From: an uncultured Eubacteriales bacterium
GTDB taxonomy: Bacteria > Bacillota > Clostridia > Lachnospirales > Cellulosilyticaceae
Direction: 5' to 3'
Assembly (NCBI GenBank): GCA_900551325.1
Contig: URVM01000003.1
Coordinates: 1 to 64,000, forward strand
Length of the DNA stretch: 64,000 nucleotides
In this document: positions 1-9,511 of the stretch, in pieces
Numbering within the stretch: position 1 is the stretch's first letter
Layout: every line of letters starts with the position of its first letter
Program-made: the position numbers and the translations under genes
The notes under the pieces: model-generated
What the model was told of the DNA's origin: nothing
What the model saw: the letters and a program-made list of their open reading frames with translations, nothing else
Database searches by the model: none

Positions 1-14
1 ATTTCATGACAAAA

Positions 15-46
15 CCCCCTGTACTGGTGAAGTCCAGTAAAGGGGG
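15..46 (-). terminator. Rho-independent terminator downstream of the MATE gene
   Basis: A C5/G5 outer stem (15-19 with 42-46) and a 6-bp inner stem (22-27 with 34-39) form a hairpin. On the minus strand it is followed by TTTTG. It lies about 125 bases beyond the stop codon of the MATE gene and has no U-run in the plus direction. Confidence 0.6.
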
Positions 47-171
47 TACATATCAATTATATGCTCGTTTCATAGGTCATTTTTAATATAATTAAGACCC
101 TCATTCACCTTTACAGTCTATTTATGCATTTGACTATAGTCATTTATGTTTATTATTTTATACTATTTCTA

Positions 172-1566
172 CTATAGGCTAACTGCCTTATCTTCTACTA
201 GATTGTGAAGCCAAATATCTTTTTTAAGCATATAGTAGCCTATAGCACATTTAATCAGGTCAACTAATTGACAAGTTAAGTATACGATTAAAATATTTAA
301 TCCAGTGAAATAAGCTAATACAAAAGCTACTGGAACAGTAATAATCCATAAAAACACACTATCAAATAAGAAAGTAATAAAAGTCTTTCCACCTGAACGT
401 ATTGTAAAATAAGTAGCATGTAAAAAAGCATAGATAGGCATACATAAAGCTGCTATACGAATAAAAGAAGTCGCTAAATCCTTTATCTCTTTTGATGTAT
501 TATATATAGTAGAAAAAACTGGTGCAATAAGAGTCATTAAACCACCCATAACTAGGCAGCACATAACAGAAAAGAAAATCATTTTATAAGCTGTATCTTT
601 AGCTTCTTTCATTTTCCCCGCACCTAAAAGTGGCCCTACTATAATACCTACCCCATTTCCTAAAGCTATAAAAACAATATTAAATAGGTTAGCAATAGTT
701 GTTGCAATATTAAGCCCTGCTACAACAGCTAGCCCCCTTACAGAATAACATTGCATAAGCATTGCCATTCCACCTGCCCAGAAGGCTTCATTTACTAGAA
801 GTGGCATACCTTTTATAAGTATTTGCTTAGAAAGTTCTATAGATACTTTAAAGTTTTTATAAGCTCCTTTAATAAATAGGTTCTTTTCTGTATGTTTATG
901 AGTCCAATATATAATGATGCCACACTCTACAAATCTTGAAATAACCGTTGCGATAGCAGCACCCTCACATCCTAAAGGACGGATTCCTAATTTACCAAAA
1001 ATCAATATGTAGTTTAGAATCAAATTGACAAATACAGCTACAATACCAGCAATCATAGGCACTACTGTTTCTCCTGTCTCACGCAGGGTACTACTATAAG
1101 CTTGCCCCCACGCAAATGGAAGTAAACTAATAAGCATAATAAATAAATAATTTTTACTATACATTAAAGTAGTTTCAAGTGTTCCTACTCCGCTTGCATC
1201 ATGTAAGTAAAGCTTAATCAAATCTTTACCCCAAAAATAAAAAATACATAAGCTTACAACAGTCAATAAGCTACAGACAATTAATTTAAAGCGAAAAGTC
1301 TCCTTTACACCTTCATGGTTTTTCTGACCAAAAAATTGAGCAGTAAAAATACCTGCCCCTGATACCCCACCAAATATACATAAGTTAAATACAAATAATA
1401 ATTGATTAGCAATGGCAACACCTGACATTTGCTCTGTCCCTACTTGACCTACCATTATATTGTCTAATAATCCTACAAAATGGGTAATACCATTTTGTAT
1501 CATGATCGGTATAGCAATAGCCAGTACCATTTTATAAAAAGATTTACTTCCTATTAAATTTCTCAT
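172..1566 (-). CDS. MATE family multidrug/sodium antiporter
   Basis: This is an integral membrane exporter of the MATE family, which moves cationic drugs or metabolites out of the cell in exchange for Na+ or H+. The 464-residue length and about 12 hydrophobic segments fit the family. The N-terminal stretch with PIMIQNGITHFVGLLDNIMVGQVG is the typical first-helix pattern, and a second half repeats the fold. The ATG follows GAGGGAGAG. It stands alone: the oppF gene lies upstream behind a strong terminator, and its own terminator is near base 30. The substrate cannot be told from sequence. A second, distinct MATE gene is at 60.1-61.4 kb. Confidence 0.9.
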   Translation of the reverse strand: MRNLIGSKSFYKMVLAIAIPIMIQNGITHFVGLLDNIMVGQVGTEQMSGVAIANQLLFVFNLCIFGGVSGAGIFTAQFFGQKNHEGVKETFRFKLIVCSLLTVVSLCIFYFWGKDLIKLYLHDASGVGTLETTLMYSKNYLFIMLISLLPFAWGQAYSSTLRETGETVVPMIAGIVAVFVNLILNYILIFGKLGIRPLGCEGAAIATVISRFVECGIIIYWTHKHTEKNLFIKGAYKNFKVSIELSKQILIKGMPLLVNEAFWAGGMAMLMQCYSVRGLAVVAGLNIATTIANLFNIVFIALGNGVGIIVGPLLGAGKMKEAKDTAYKMIFFSVMCCLVMGGLMTLIAPVFSTIYNTSKEIKDLATSFIRIAALCMPIYAFLHATYFTIRSGGKTFITFLFDSVFLWIITVPVAFVLAYFTGLNILIVYLTCQLVDLIKCAIGYYMLKKDIWLHNLVEDKAVSL

Positions 1567-1660
1567 TCTCTCCCTCGCAGTTCATATTACAAATATTTTT
1601 AGATTACTTTTAATTATATATATATTATTTACAACATACAATACACCACTTCACCTAAAA

Positions 1661-1706
1661 AAAGATACTACTAAGCCCTATTTTTAGGTGCTTTAGTAGT
1701 ATCTTT
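1661..1706 (-). terminator. Terminator of the opp operon
   Basis: A perfect 14-bp stem (1661-1674 with 1693-1706) with an 18-base loop is followed on the minus strand by a run of seven T. It sits directly after the oppF stop codon and ends the oligopeptide-transport operon. Confidence 0.9.
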
Positions 1707-1713
1707 AAGAAAA

Positions 1714-2679
1714 CTATGCTTCACTTTTAATAAGATGGCATGCTACTTGATGTCCTGGTTTCACTTCAATAAGTGGTGGTTGGGATTCATGACATATATC
1801 ACAAGCTTGCCTACATCTGCCTGCAAATGGACAGCCTTTTGGTAAGTTAATAGGACTTGGTACATCCCCTTCAAGAATAATTCTGTTTTTTCTAGCCTCT
1901 GGTGTAGGCTCTAGAACTGGTACACTAGATAAAAGGGCTTGTGAGTATGGATGTAATGGATGATGATAAATCTCATTACTTTCAGCAATCTCAACAATAT
2001 TGCCAAGATACATAACCGCTATACGGTTACTAATATAACGTACAATATTTAAGTCATGTGCAATAAATAAATAAGTTAAATCTAATTTTTGTTGAAGCTC
2101 TCTTAAGAGATTAATAATTTGAGATTGAATAGATACATCAAGAGCTGATATAGGTTCATCACATACAAGAAACTCTGGCTCAATAGCAAGTGCACGAGCA
2201 ATGCCTATTCTTTGTCTTTGCCCACCTGAAAACTCATGTGGGAAGCGGTTAATATGCTCTTTATTAAGCCCTACTAATTCTAATAGTTCAATAACCCTTT
2301 TTTCTCTTTCCTTAGCATCATACATGTTATGAATAACCATACCTTCAGCTATGATAGAACCAACTGTCATCCTTGGATTAAGTGAAGCGTAAGGATCTTG
2401 GAAAATCATTTGAGCTTTCCTTGCATAGTTTAGGCGGTCTTTATTACTTCTTAACCTTACTTTTTCATCATTATAATAAATATTTCCACCTGTAGGAGGG
2501 TAAATTCCCATAACTACACGCCCTAAAGTAGATTTACCACATCCACTTTCCCCTACTAAACCAAGGGTTTCTCCTTTATAAATATTAAAGTTTACTTGAT
2601 TAACAGCTTTAAGCGTTCCACCTGAAACATGGAAGGTTTTGCTCACATTGTTTAAACGAACTAATTCTTGATTTGGCAT
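1714..2679 (-). CDS. oppF: Oligopeptide ABC transporter ATP-binding protein OppF
   Basis: This is the second ATPase of an oligopeptide/dipeptide importer; it hydrolyses ATP on the cytoplasmic face together with OppD. Walker A GESGCGKST is at residues 43-51, the signature SGGQ at 151-154 and Walker B LVCDE at 171-175. The C-terminal oligopeptide_ABC tail carries the usual cysteine cluster (CPFAGRC...C..C). The 321-residue length is normal for OppF. The ATG follows GGAGGTGGCAGC and overlaps the end of oppD by 19 bases, which implies translational coupling. It is the last gene of the oppABCDF operon. Confidence 0.95.
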   Translation of the reverse strand: MPNQELVRLNNVSKTFHVSGGTLKAVNQVNFNIYKGETLGLVGESGCGKSTLGRVVMGIYPPTGGNIYYNDEKVRLRSNKDRLNYARKAQMIFQDPYASLNPRMTVGSIIAEGMVIHNMYDAKEREKRVIELLELVGLNKEHINRFPHEFSGGQRQRIGIARALAIEPEFLVCDEPISALDVSIQSQIINLLRELQQKLDLTYLFIAHDLNIVRYISNRIAVMYLGNIVEIAESNEIYHHPLHPYSQALLSSVPVLEPTPEARKNRIILEGDVPSPINLPKGCPFAGRCRQACDICHESQPPLIEVKPGHQVACHLIKSEA

Positions 2680-3680
2680 GCTGCCACCTCCTCCATATAA
2701 GCTTGGTATTCAGGATGTAACAACCAACAACTTGCCATTTGAGAAGGTGATAAATCAAATACATCTGGCTGATGTGCTAAACAAACTTTCATACATGATT
2801 CGCATCTCGCAGCAAAGCTACAACCTACTGGTGGTTGAAGTAAGTCTGGAGGTGTACCTGGAATAGAAATAAGTGTTTCTGTATGTTCTGTATCTGTAGT
2901 TGGTAAGCTTTTTAAAAGTGCACATGTATAAGGGTGCTGTGGGTTATAGAAAATATCTTTTACATCTCCTGATTCCACTACTTTACCTGCATACATAACA
3001 AGTACACGATCAGCAAGTGTTGCAACAACTCCAAGGTCATGTGTAATTAAAATAATAGCAGTACCAGTTTTTTCTTTAATTTCATAGAGCAAATCCATAA
3101 TTTGAGCTTGTATTGTTACATCAAGAGCTGTTGTCGGTTCATCTGCTATCAGTAAGTCTGGTTCGCAAGATAGAGCCATAGCAATCATGGCTCTTTGACG
3201 CATTCCACCACTAAATTCATGAGGATATTGTTTTGCACGTTCTTCAGCATTTGGAATTTGAACCATCTTTAAAAGTTCAACTGCCTTTTTTGCTGCTGCT
3301 TCTTTAGAAAGATGCTGATGAATAACGATAGCTTCTGTAAGCTGCTTTCCAACTTGCATAGTTGGGTTAAGGCAAGTCATAGGATCTTGGAAAATCATAC
3401 TTACTTTTGAACCTCGAATTTTTTGCATCTCTTTTTCACTTGCACCTACAATATCTATACCATCTAAATCAATAGTACCTGATTTGATACGGGCTGGTGG
3501 CATTGGATTTAGTTTCATAATGGTCTGTGCAGTAACAGATTTACCACAACCACTTTCCCCTACAATAGCTAAGATTTCACCTTTATTAATATGTAGATTG
3601 ACCCCTCTTACTGCATGCACTTCACCTGCATAGGTATCAAAAGAAACATGGAGGTCTTTCACTTCTAAAATTGTACTCAT
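2661..3680 (-). CDS. oppD: Oligopeptide ABC transporter ATP-binding protein OppD
   Basis: This is the first ATPase subunit of the peptide importer and partners OppF under the OppB/OppC channel. Walker A GESGCGKS is at residues 41-48, a FSGGMRQR signature is near residue 160, and LIADEPTTALDVT supplies Walker B and the D-loop. The family-specific C-terminal cysteine-rich tail is present. The 339-residue length is typical of OppD/DppD. The start has an AGGAGGT site; oppC ends four bases before it. Confidence 0.95.
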   Translation of the reverse strand: MSTILEVKDLHVSFDTYAGEVHAVRGVNLHINKGEILAIVGESGCGKSVTAQTIMKLNPMPPARIKSGTIDLDGIDIVGASEKEMQKIRGSKVSMIFQDPMTCLNPTMQVGKQLTEAIVIHQHLSKEAAAKKAVELLKMVQIPNAEERAKQYPHEFSGGMRQRAMIAMALSCEPDLLIADEPTTALDVTIQAQIMDLLYEIKEKTGTAIILITHDLGVVATLADRVLVMYAGKVVESGDVKDIFYNPQHPYTCALLKSLPTTDTEHTETLISIPGTPPDLLQPPVGCSFAARCESCMKVCLAHQPDVFDLSPSQMASCWLLHPEYQAYMEEVAACQIKN

Positions 3681-3684
3681 CTGA

Positions 3685-4632
3685 CTACCTCCTTAATCTT
3701 GGGTCAAATGCATCTCTTAACGCATCCCCTAATAAATTAAATGACAACATAGTAATACTAATTAAGATAGCTGGAATAATAAGTTGTAATGGGAATTGTT
3801 GGAATACACGAACTCCTTCATTTGCAAGTGTTCCCCATGAAGCATATGGAATAGGTACACCAAGTCCAATAAAGCTTAAGAAAGCTTCAGTAAAGATAGC
3901 AGATGGGATGGCCAATGTAATATTTACAATAACAACACTTAGTGTATTGGGAATAAGGTGTTTAGCTATAATACGTGATGCACTCGCACCCATAACTTTT
4001 GCAGCTATAACAAACTCTTGCTCTTTAAGCCCCATCACTTGCCCACGTACAAGTCTCGCCATTCCGGTCCAACCTACTGCTGCATAAGCTACTACAATAG
4101 TCATAGGACCTGGTGGTAGGACAACCATAAGTAATATAACGATAATAAGATATGGGATACCATTAATAATTTCAATAATTCTCATCATTACATTATCTAC
4201 AGCTCCACCTATATAACCAGAAATACCACCGTAGATTAATCCAATAATAAAGTTTACACATACTGCTGTTAAAGCAATAAATAAAGAAATCCTTGCTCCA
4301 TACCATACACGAACGAAAATATCACGTCCAAGGCCATCTGTTCCAAAAACATGATAATGACCTACATCTGGATTCTTAAACATCAAACCTTTATTAGAGT
4401 AAACTACGAATTGTTCTGAAATTGAAAATGGAGAAAGCATAGGGATAAAAATGGCCATTAAGGTAATAAAGGTAAGTACAATAATACATACTACAGCTAC
4501 TTTATTTTTCATTAAACGCCCTATAGCATCTTTCCAATAACTTGTTGGTGGACGACTAATTTGCTCACTTTGTCTAAGGTCTATGCCTACATGCTCAAAT
4601 TGACTTCGATCTAGTACTTCTAGTTGTGCCAT
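3685..4632 (-). CDS. oppC: Oligopeptide ABC transporter permease OppC
   Basis: This is one of the two membrane channel subunits of the peptide importer. The protein has an N-terminal cytoplasmic tail, a first membrane helix near residues 45-70 and a BPD_transp_1 domain with the coupling-helix EAA-like motif around GASASRIIAKHLIPN. The C-terminal sequence LLGDALRDAFDPRLRR is characteristic of OppC/DppC. The 315-residue length is usual. It lies 4 bases from oppB and 4 bases from oppD in the same operon. Confidence 0.95.
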   Translation of the reverse strand: MAQLEVLDRSQFEHVGIDLRQSEQISRPPTSYWKDAIGRLMKNKVAVVCIIVLTFITLMAIFIPMLSPFSISEQFVVYSNKGLMFKNPDVGHYHVFGTDGLGRDIFVRVWYGARISLFIALTAVCVNFIIGLIYGGISGYIGGAVDNVMMRIIEIINGIPYLIIVILLMVVLPPGPMTIVVAYAAVGWTGMARLVRGQVMGLKEQEFVIAAKVMGASASRIIAKHLIPNTLSVVIVNITLAIPSAIFTEAFLSFIGLGVPIPYASWGTLANEGVRVFQQFPLQLIIPAILISITMLSFNLLGDALRDAFDPRLRR

Positions 4633-4636
4633 TTTT

Positions 4637-5581
4637 TCACCCCTTCTTTTCCACTAGTTTGATTCTTGGATCAATAAAGCCATAGAGTAAGTCAACTACT
4701 AAGTTAGCTACAATTAAAAAAGCTCCATAGAAAATAGTTGTTCCAGAAATCATGGTATAGTCTTGTACTTGAATGCTTAATACAAAAAAGCGTCCCATTC
4801 CAGGGATAGAGAAAATATTTTCTACAACAAAGGCACCCGTTAAAATAGATGCTGCAATAGGACCAAGTACTGTAATAACCGGCATAATCGCATTACGAAT
4901 AGCATGGCGTCTTACAATTTTTCCTTCTGAAAGACCTTTTGCTTTAGCTGTCTTAATATAGTCTGATGAAAGTACATCTAACATACTTGTACGCATAAGC
5001 CTTGATATAGTTGCAAGAGATCCAAAGCTTAGAGCAAATGAAGGAATCAATTTATGTAGTTCAGAAGCCCAACCTGTAATAGGGAAAATATTCATTCCCG
5101 TCCATTCATAAAGTTTAAGTCCTAAGAAATATTGAAGCACCGCACCCACGATAAAGCTTGGAATGGACACACCCACAATTGCAATAATCATGGCTAAAGT
5201 ATCCCACGGCGTTCCACGTTTAATAGCCGCTACAGAACCAAGGAAGATTCCCATAACTGTTGCAAAGATAAGGGCACGCATACCAAGATCTAGTGAATAA
5301 GGAAAAGCATCTGCAATAATAGCATTAACAGGTCTATTGTAATGCATAGATAAACCAAGGTCCCCACTTACTACATTGCCAATGTAAATCATAAATTGTT
5401 CTACTACAGGTTTATCAAGTCCATACTTTTCTTGTAGAGCAACACGGGTTGCTTCTGTAATCGCTTTCTCACCAACAAAAGGGTCTCCTGGCAAAAGGCG
5501 CATCATAAAGAATGTAAGGGCAATAAGTGCAAATAAAGTTAAAACAGAATAGCCAATTCTTTTAAGTATGTATTTTCCCAT
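4637..5581 (-). CDS. oppB: Oligopeptide ABC transporter permease OppB
   Basis: This is the partner permease to OppC. The N-terminus MGKYILKRIGYSVLTLFALIALTFFMMRLLPGDPF is the OppB/DppB pattern, and the EAA-like motif is AKAKGLSEGKIVRRHAIRNA. The C-terminus DLLYGFIDPRIKL is also typical. About six membrane helices are visible in 314 residues. The start follows GAAAGGATGCTGTA. An intercistronic hairpin separates it from oppA. Confidence 0.95.
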   Translation of the reverse strand: MGKYILKRIGYSVLTLFALIALTFFMMRLLPGDPFVGEKAITEATRVALQEKYGLDKPVVEQFMIYIGNVVSGDLGLSMHYNRPVNAIIADAFPYSLDLGMRALIFATVMGIFLGSVAAIKRGTPWDTLAMIIAIVGVSIPSFIVGAVLQYFLGLKLYEWTGMNIFPITGWASELHKLIPSFALSFGSLATISRLMRTSMLDVLSSDYIKTAKAKGLSEGKIVRRHAIRNAIMPVITVLGPIAASILTGAFVVENIFSIPGMGRFFVLSIQVQDYTMISGTTIFYGAFLIVANLVVDLLYGFIDPRIKLVEKKG

Positions 5582-5634
5582 TACAGCATCCTTTCTTTCA
5601 TCTTTGTTTTATTTTTATCTTTACTTTCAAATAT

Positions 5635-5658
5635 AAGGGATGTTTTTCAACATCCCTT
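5635..5658 (-). promoter_or_regulatory. Intercistronic hairpin between oppA and oppB
   Basis: A perfect 10-bp stem (5635-5644 with 5649-5658) is closed by a GAAA tetraloop on the minus strand. Only a weak T-run follows (ATATTTG), so it probably acts as a partial terminator or 3' RNA stabiliser that makes more binding protein than permease. Its role is inferred from position. Confidence 0.6.
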
Positions 5659-5669
5659 AATGATAAAAC

Positions 5670-7331
5670 TTATTTTGCTACATAGTCTGCATAAATAACA
5701 TTAATATCTTGGAAAGCTGTACGGATAACACCTGTTAAACCATCGGCAACAATATAATCTCTTGCACGGTTGTAAATTGGTCCAATTGGTAAATCAGTCA
5801 TTAATACTTTCTCAGCTTGGATTAACATTTCTTGACGTTTGTTTACATCAGCTTCCACTGTAGCAGCTTTAATAAGTGCATCGTATTCTGCATTTGAGTA
5901 ACTTGTATGGTTGTTACCACCACCTGTTACCCATAAATCCATAAATGTCATTGGGTCGTTATAGTCAGGACCCCATCCAGCTAAAACGATATCAAAGTCT
6001 TTATTTTGCATACGGTCAATACGGCTCTTGAATGGCATTGCTTGAATAGTTACTTCAAAACCTAAATTCTTTTTCCATTGTTCTTGGAAATAAGCAGCAT
6101 ATTTTGCTGCTGTGTCTGTATCATCACAAATATAACTTAAGTTTAGTGATGTTAAACCTTCTTCTTTCATACCTTCTTCAAGAAGACGTTTAGCTTCAGC
6201 AAAGTTATTATCTCTAGGGATAAGATCACCTACTGCATCTTTAAACTTGCCATTTACACCATTTACTGCTGGTGGTGTAAAAGATGTTGCTACAGTTGAG
6301 TTGTTTTTAACTACACCTTCAATAAATAATTTAGCATCTACACCCAGTGTTAATGCACGTCTAATTTTGGCATTCTTTAAACCTTCTTTTGTTGTATTGA
6401 ATTCAAAGTACCAACATGAACCATCATCATAATTTAATACGTCTTTACCCTCTGCCTTTAATTGTGCAGCTTGCTCACCATTTACAAGAACCATTTGCGC
6501 TCCACCAGCTTTAAATTCGTTTAAGGAAGCGTTTGTATCAGTAATCATAAGCATTTTAACTTCATCTAAATTAACTTTTTCTGCGTTCCAGTACTCTGGA
6601 TTTTTAGCTAAAACAATATCTGATTCATGTGTCCAACTTGTCACATTGAATGCACCATTTGTAGGTAAAGTATTTGCATCTTTACCATATGTTTCACCAA
6701 GGTTTGTATAGTTTTCTTCATTAATTGGAGCAAATACAACGAAAGCGAACATACTAAGTGCATATGGAACTGGTCTTTCAAGTGTTACTTGTAGTGTATA
6801 ATCATCTACTGCTTTTACACCTAATTCTGTTACATCCTTTTCACCATTTGCAATAGCTTCACCATTTTTTAAGATAAAGCCCATGTAGTTATATTCTGCA
6901 GCTGTTTTTGGATTTACTAATGTTTGCCATGCAAAGACGAAGTCTTTAGCTGTAACAGGCTGACCTGTTGACCACTTAGAATTTTGACGAAGTTTGAAAG
7001 TATATGTAAGTGACGCTTCATCATACTCCCAACTTTCTGCTACCCCTGGAATAACTTCATCTTTTTCATCTAACATAACAAGATTTTCAACTACATGACG
7101 TAATACAGTCATAGAAGCTGTATCCGTTGTAAGTACAGATAATAATTCTGGTGGTTCTTGAACTAAGTTAATACTAATAGCTTTCTTCCCTGTAGCTTCA
7201 CCTCCTGTAGAATCCCCTCCTGCAGCTTGTGTAGTTGGATTACTATCACCACTACTTGTTGTTGGGCCACAGCCTACGAAACTAGTAAGTGCCATAAGTA
7301 ATGTTAAACATAATACTACTATTTTTTTCAT
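5670..7331 (-). CDS. oppA: Oligopeptide-binding lipoprotein OppA
   Basis: This is the extracellular solute-binding protein of the peptide importer (SBP_bac_5 family). From the chosen start there is a lipoprotein signal peptide ending in the lipobox FVGC, with the lipidated Cys at residue 21. A serine/threonine/glycine-rich linker follows, then a roughly 500-residue periplasmic-binding fold with the family sequence VPGVAESWEYDEASLTYTFKLR-like N-lobe. The frame is open for 22 more codons upstream, but AGGGAGGA stands just before the internal ATG at 7331 and a promoter lies in the upstream extension, so 7331 is preferred. It is the first gene of the operon. Confidence 0.95.
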   Translation of the reverse strand: MKKIVVLCLTLLMALTSFVGCGPTTSSGDSNPTTQAAGGDSTGGEATGKKAISINLVQEPPELLSVLTTDTASMTVLRHVVENLVMLDEKDEVIPGVAESWEYDEASLTYTFKLRQNSKWSTGQPVTAKDFVFAWQTLVNPKTAAEYNYMGFILKNGEAIANGEKDVTELGVKAVDDYTLQVTLERPVPYALSMFAFVVFAPINEENYTNLGETYGKDANTLPTNGAFNVTSWTHESDIVLAKNPEYWNAEKVNLDEVKMLMITDTNASLNEFKAGGAQMVLVNGEQAAQLKAEGKDVLNYDDGSCWYFEFNTTKEGLKNAKIRRALTLGVDAKLFIEGVVKNNSTVATSFTPPAVNGVNGKFKDAVGDLIPRDNNFAEAKRLLEEGMKEEGLTSLNLSYICDDTDTAAKYAAYFQEQWKKNLGFEVTIQAMPFKSRIDRMQNKDFDIVLAGWGPDYNDPMTFMDLWVTGGGNNHTSYSNAEYDALIKAATVEADVNKRQEMLIQAEKVLMTDLPIGPIYNRARDYIVADGLTGVIRTAFQDINVIYADYVAK

Positions 7332-7355
7332 AATTTTCCTCCCTCTTAGGTTTGT

Positions 7356-7384
7356 ATTATATCTACAATTTTCAATAACTTGAA
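7356..7384 (-). promoter_or_regulatory. oppA promoter with candidate CodY box
   Basis: On the minus strand TATAAT (7356-7361) lies 17 bases from a weak -35 TTCAAG (7379-7384). The 15 bases at 7367-7381 match the CodY consensus AATTTTCWGAAAATT at 12 of 15 positions and sit between the two hexamers. The rest of the oppA-patatin gap (7385-7650) is AT-rich; I see no gene there. Confidence 0.45.
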
Positions 7385-7650
7385 AATGTGTATTCAAAAT
7401 TATGTTATCTTAAGTATACTGTTTTTAGAAATATGATTTTTATAACACATTAAAAATCATATTTAGTTATTTGTATTAAATTATATTTTCATATAACTCT
7501 ATGTATACCTATTATTTATATATAATAATGAATTTTTTCTGATTTGTAAAGTTCAAAAAAATAATTATTATATATTTTAATAAATCATTTGAACAATTAA
7601 TGAAATATCATATGACAAAAAGTTCAAATTTCTAACCAAAAGAATCTTTA

Positions 7651-8676
7651 TCACTTAATACTTCCTTGTCCTCTTACCCACGATGTAGCTACCTTCTCTA
7701 AAGCTTCATAATTTTTCTTAACTAATTCATTTCCTATAGCATGTAAATTCGCCATATTACAAAGAGATACATTATCTATCCGACTTAAACTTTTATTCTT
7801 TTCATCTAAATAAGCTTGAATTCTTAAGTATTCTTCTACATCTTTTCCCGATTGTCCCATTATCCCCACTTGATAATCAACAGTTTCTGCTACACCGCCT
7901 AGCAAAATAGAAAAAAGCGGGCCTAGCCATCCTGCTCCTCCCCATCTTTTTGCCTTTTGATAAGGATAGGAGTGTAGGCTAGTGCCCGTTCCTAAAGAAA
8001 GTATAGAGTAGGTTATATCCGCATCATTACAAAGTTTACTTGCTTCTGCATATGCACATAGTGTAGGGTTATTAGCAAAAACGCCACCGTCTATTAAACT
8101 ATAACCTTCTCCATTAGAATCTAGTATATAAGCTGGTTCGAAATAAGTAGGTGCAGCACTTGTAGCTTGCACCACATCTTTTATATAAAAATCTCCCTTA
8201 TGCCCCTTATAAGGGTCCATTTGATTAAAAAACATAGCTCTTCTTCGCTCAATATCATAAGCAGGAATAAGACAAGGCTTTAATAACTCACTCAGTTTAG
8301 TATCTCCCACTACTTCATCCATTACTTTTAAGTAGGTCTTATTGCTATATTTAGCATTTGTTAGACCACACAAAGACTTTATACTGTGCCATAAGGATTT
8401 CTTAAATATAAGAGGCCCATTTTCCATATAGAACTGTAAAGCCGTTTCCCCAGTGTAACGCGGCCTTGTACCTGTAACTTGATCTGGGCACATATATAAA
8501 GCAACTAATATACCACCTGTACTTGTTCCTGCTATTAAATCTATATAATCCGCTAACCTTGCATTTTCATTACCGCTACGCTCTTTTAGCATTTGTTCAA
8601 AAGCTACTAAAATAGTGGCTGGAATAATTCCCCTTATACCTCCACCATCAATAGAAAGGATACGAATAGTCCCCAT
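7651..8676 (-). CDS. Patatin-like phospholipase
   Basis: This is a serine lipid acyl hydrolase of the patatin family, using a Ser-Asp dyad. The oxyanion loop GGGIRG is at residues 11-16, the nucleophile motif GTSTG at 50-54 (Ser52) and the catalytic Asp in DGG at 196-198. The 341-residue length fits soluble single-domain patatins; there is no signal peptide, so it probably acts inside the cell on membrane lipids. It has a strong AAGGAGG site and sits alone between the liv and opp operons. CapV-type CBASS effectors look similar, but no nucleotide cyclase is near, so a general lipase role is more likely. Confidence 0.85.
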   Translation of the reverse strand: MGTIRILSIDGGGIRGIIPATILVAFEQMLKERSGNENARLADYIDLIAGTSTGGILVALYMCPDQVTGTRPRYTGETALQFYMENGPLIFKKSLWHSIKSLCGLTNAKYSNKTYLKVMDEVVGDTKLSELLKPCLIPAYDIERRRAMFFNQMDPYKGHKGDFYIKDVVQATSAAPTYFEPAYILDSNGEGYSLIDGGVFANNPTLCAYAEASKLCNDADITYSILSLGTGTSLHSYPYQKAKRWGGAGWLGPLFSILLGGVAETVDYQVGIMGQSGKDVEEYLRIQAYLDEKNKSLSRIDNVSLCNMANLHAIGNELVKKNYEALEKVATSWVRGQGSIK

Positions 8677-8795
8677 CTTTTCCTCCTTATAATCTTGTTC
8701 TTTATAACTTCTTATTATTATATGAACTAGATTAAATTTTTAGTTTAACTTTTGATCCCTTTTAAACTCATAAATTCTCTATTCTTTATTATTTT

Positions 8796-9500
8796 TTACG
8801 CACCTAAATAAGCTTTTCTTACTTGATCGTTGTTTAAAAGCTCTTTCCCCTCACCACTTAATACAACTTCTCCCGTTTCAAGCACATAAGCACGATGGGC
8901 AATTTGAAGCGCCATGTTGGCATTTTGTTCAACTAATAAAACTGTAGTTCCGCTATTATTTATCTCTTTAATAATTTCAAAAATTTCTTGTACTAAAATA
9001 GGCGCAAGCCCCATAGATGGCTCATCCATAAGTACGATTTCTGGTCTACTCATTAAAGCACGTGCCATAGCTAGCATTTGTTGCTCTCCCCCACTCATTG
9101 TACCTGCCAACTGTTTACGCCTTTCTTTCAATCTTGGAAAACGCGTATACATTTTCTCAATATCTTCGTTAATCTGCTTTTTATCATTAAGTATATAAGC
9201 ACCTAGCTGAAGGTTCTCTTCCACACTCATCTTAGCAAATACTCTTCTTCCCTCTGGAACATGAGCCATACCAAGAGGTACCAGTTTACTAGCCTCCTTA
9301 TTCATAATGTTTTCACCCTTTAATGCAATCACACCTGAACTTGGCTTAATCATTCCACTAATAGCTTGAAGTGTTGAAGTTTTCCCCGCACCATTGGCAC
9401 CTATTAAAGTTACTATTTCTCCCTTGCCAATCTCAAACGAAATATTCTTTAGGGCATGTATATTCCCATAATGGACATTTAAATTTTCTACTTTTAACAT
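8796..9500 (-). CDS. livF: Branched-chain amino-acid ABC transporter ATPase LivF
   Basis: This is one of two ATPases that power high-affinity leucine/isoleucine/valine import. Walker A GANGAGKT is at residues 34-41; MSGGEQQMLAMARAL gives the signature, and VLMDEPSMGLAP is the LivF-specific Walker B region. The 234-residue length is standard. The start has AAGGAGGAAATC before ATG. It is the last gene of livJHMGF, 11 bases after livG. Confidence 0.95.
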   Translation of the reverse strand: MLKVENLNVHYGNIHALKNISFEIGKGEIVTLIGANGAGKTSTLQAISGMIKPSSGVIALKGENIMNKEASKLVPLGMAHVPEGRRVFAKMSVEENLQLGAYILNDKKQINEDIEKMYTRFPRLKERRKQLAGTMSGGEQQMLAMARALMSRPEIVLMDEPSMGLAPILVQEIFEIIKEINNSGTTVLLVEQNANMALQIAHRAYVLETGEVVLSGEGKELLNNDQVRKAYLGA

Positions 9501-9511
9501 GATTTCCTCCT

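Noticed and set aside
7651..8676. Patatin-like protein as a CBASS CapV effector
   Set aside because: No CD-NTase, ubiquitin-like or other defence gene is near; the flanks are two ordinary transport operons.
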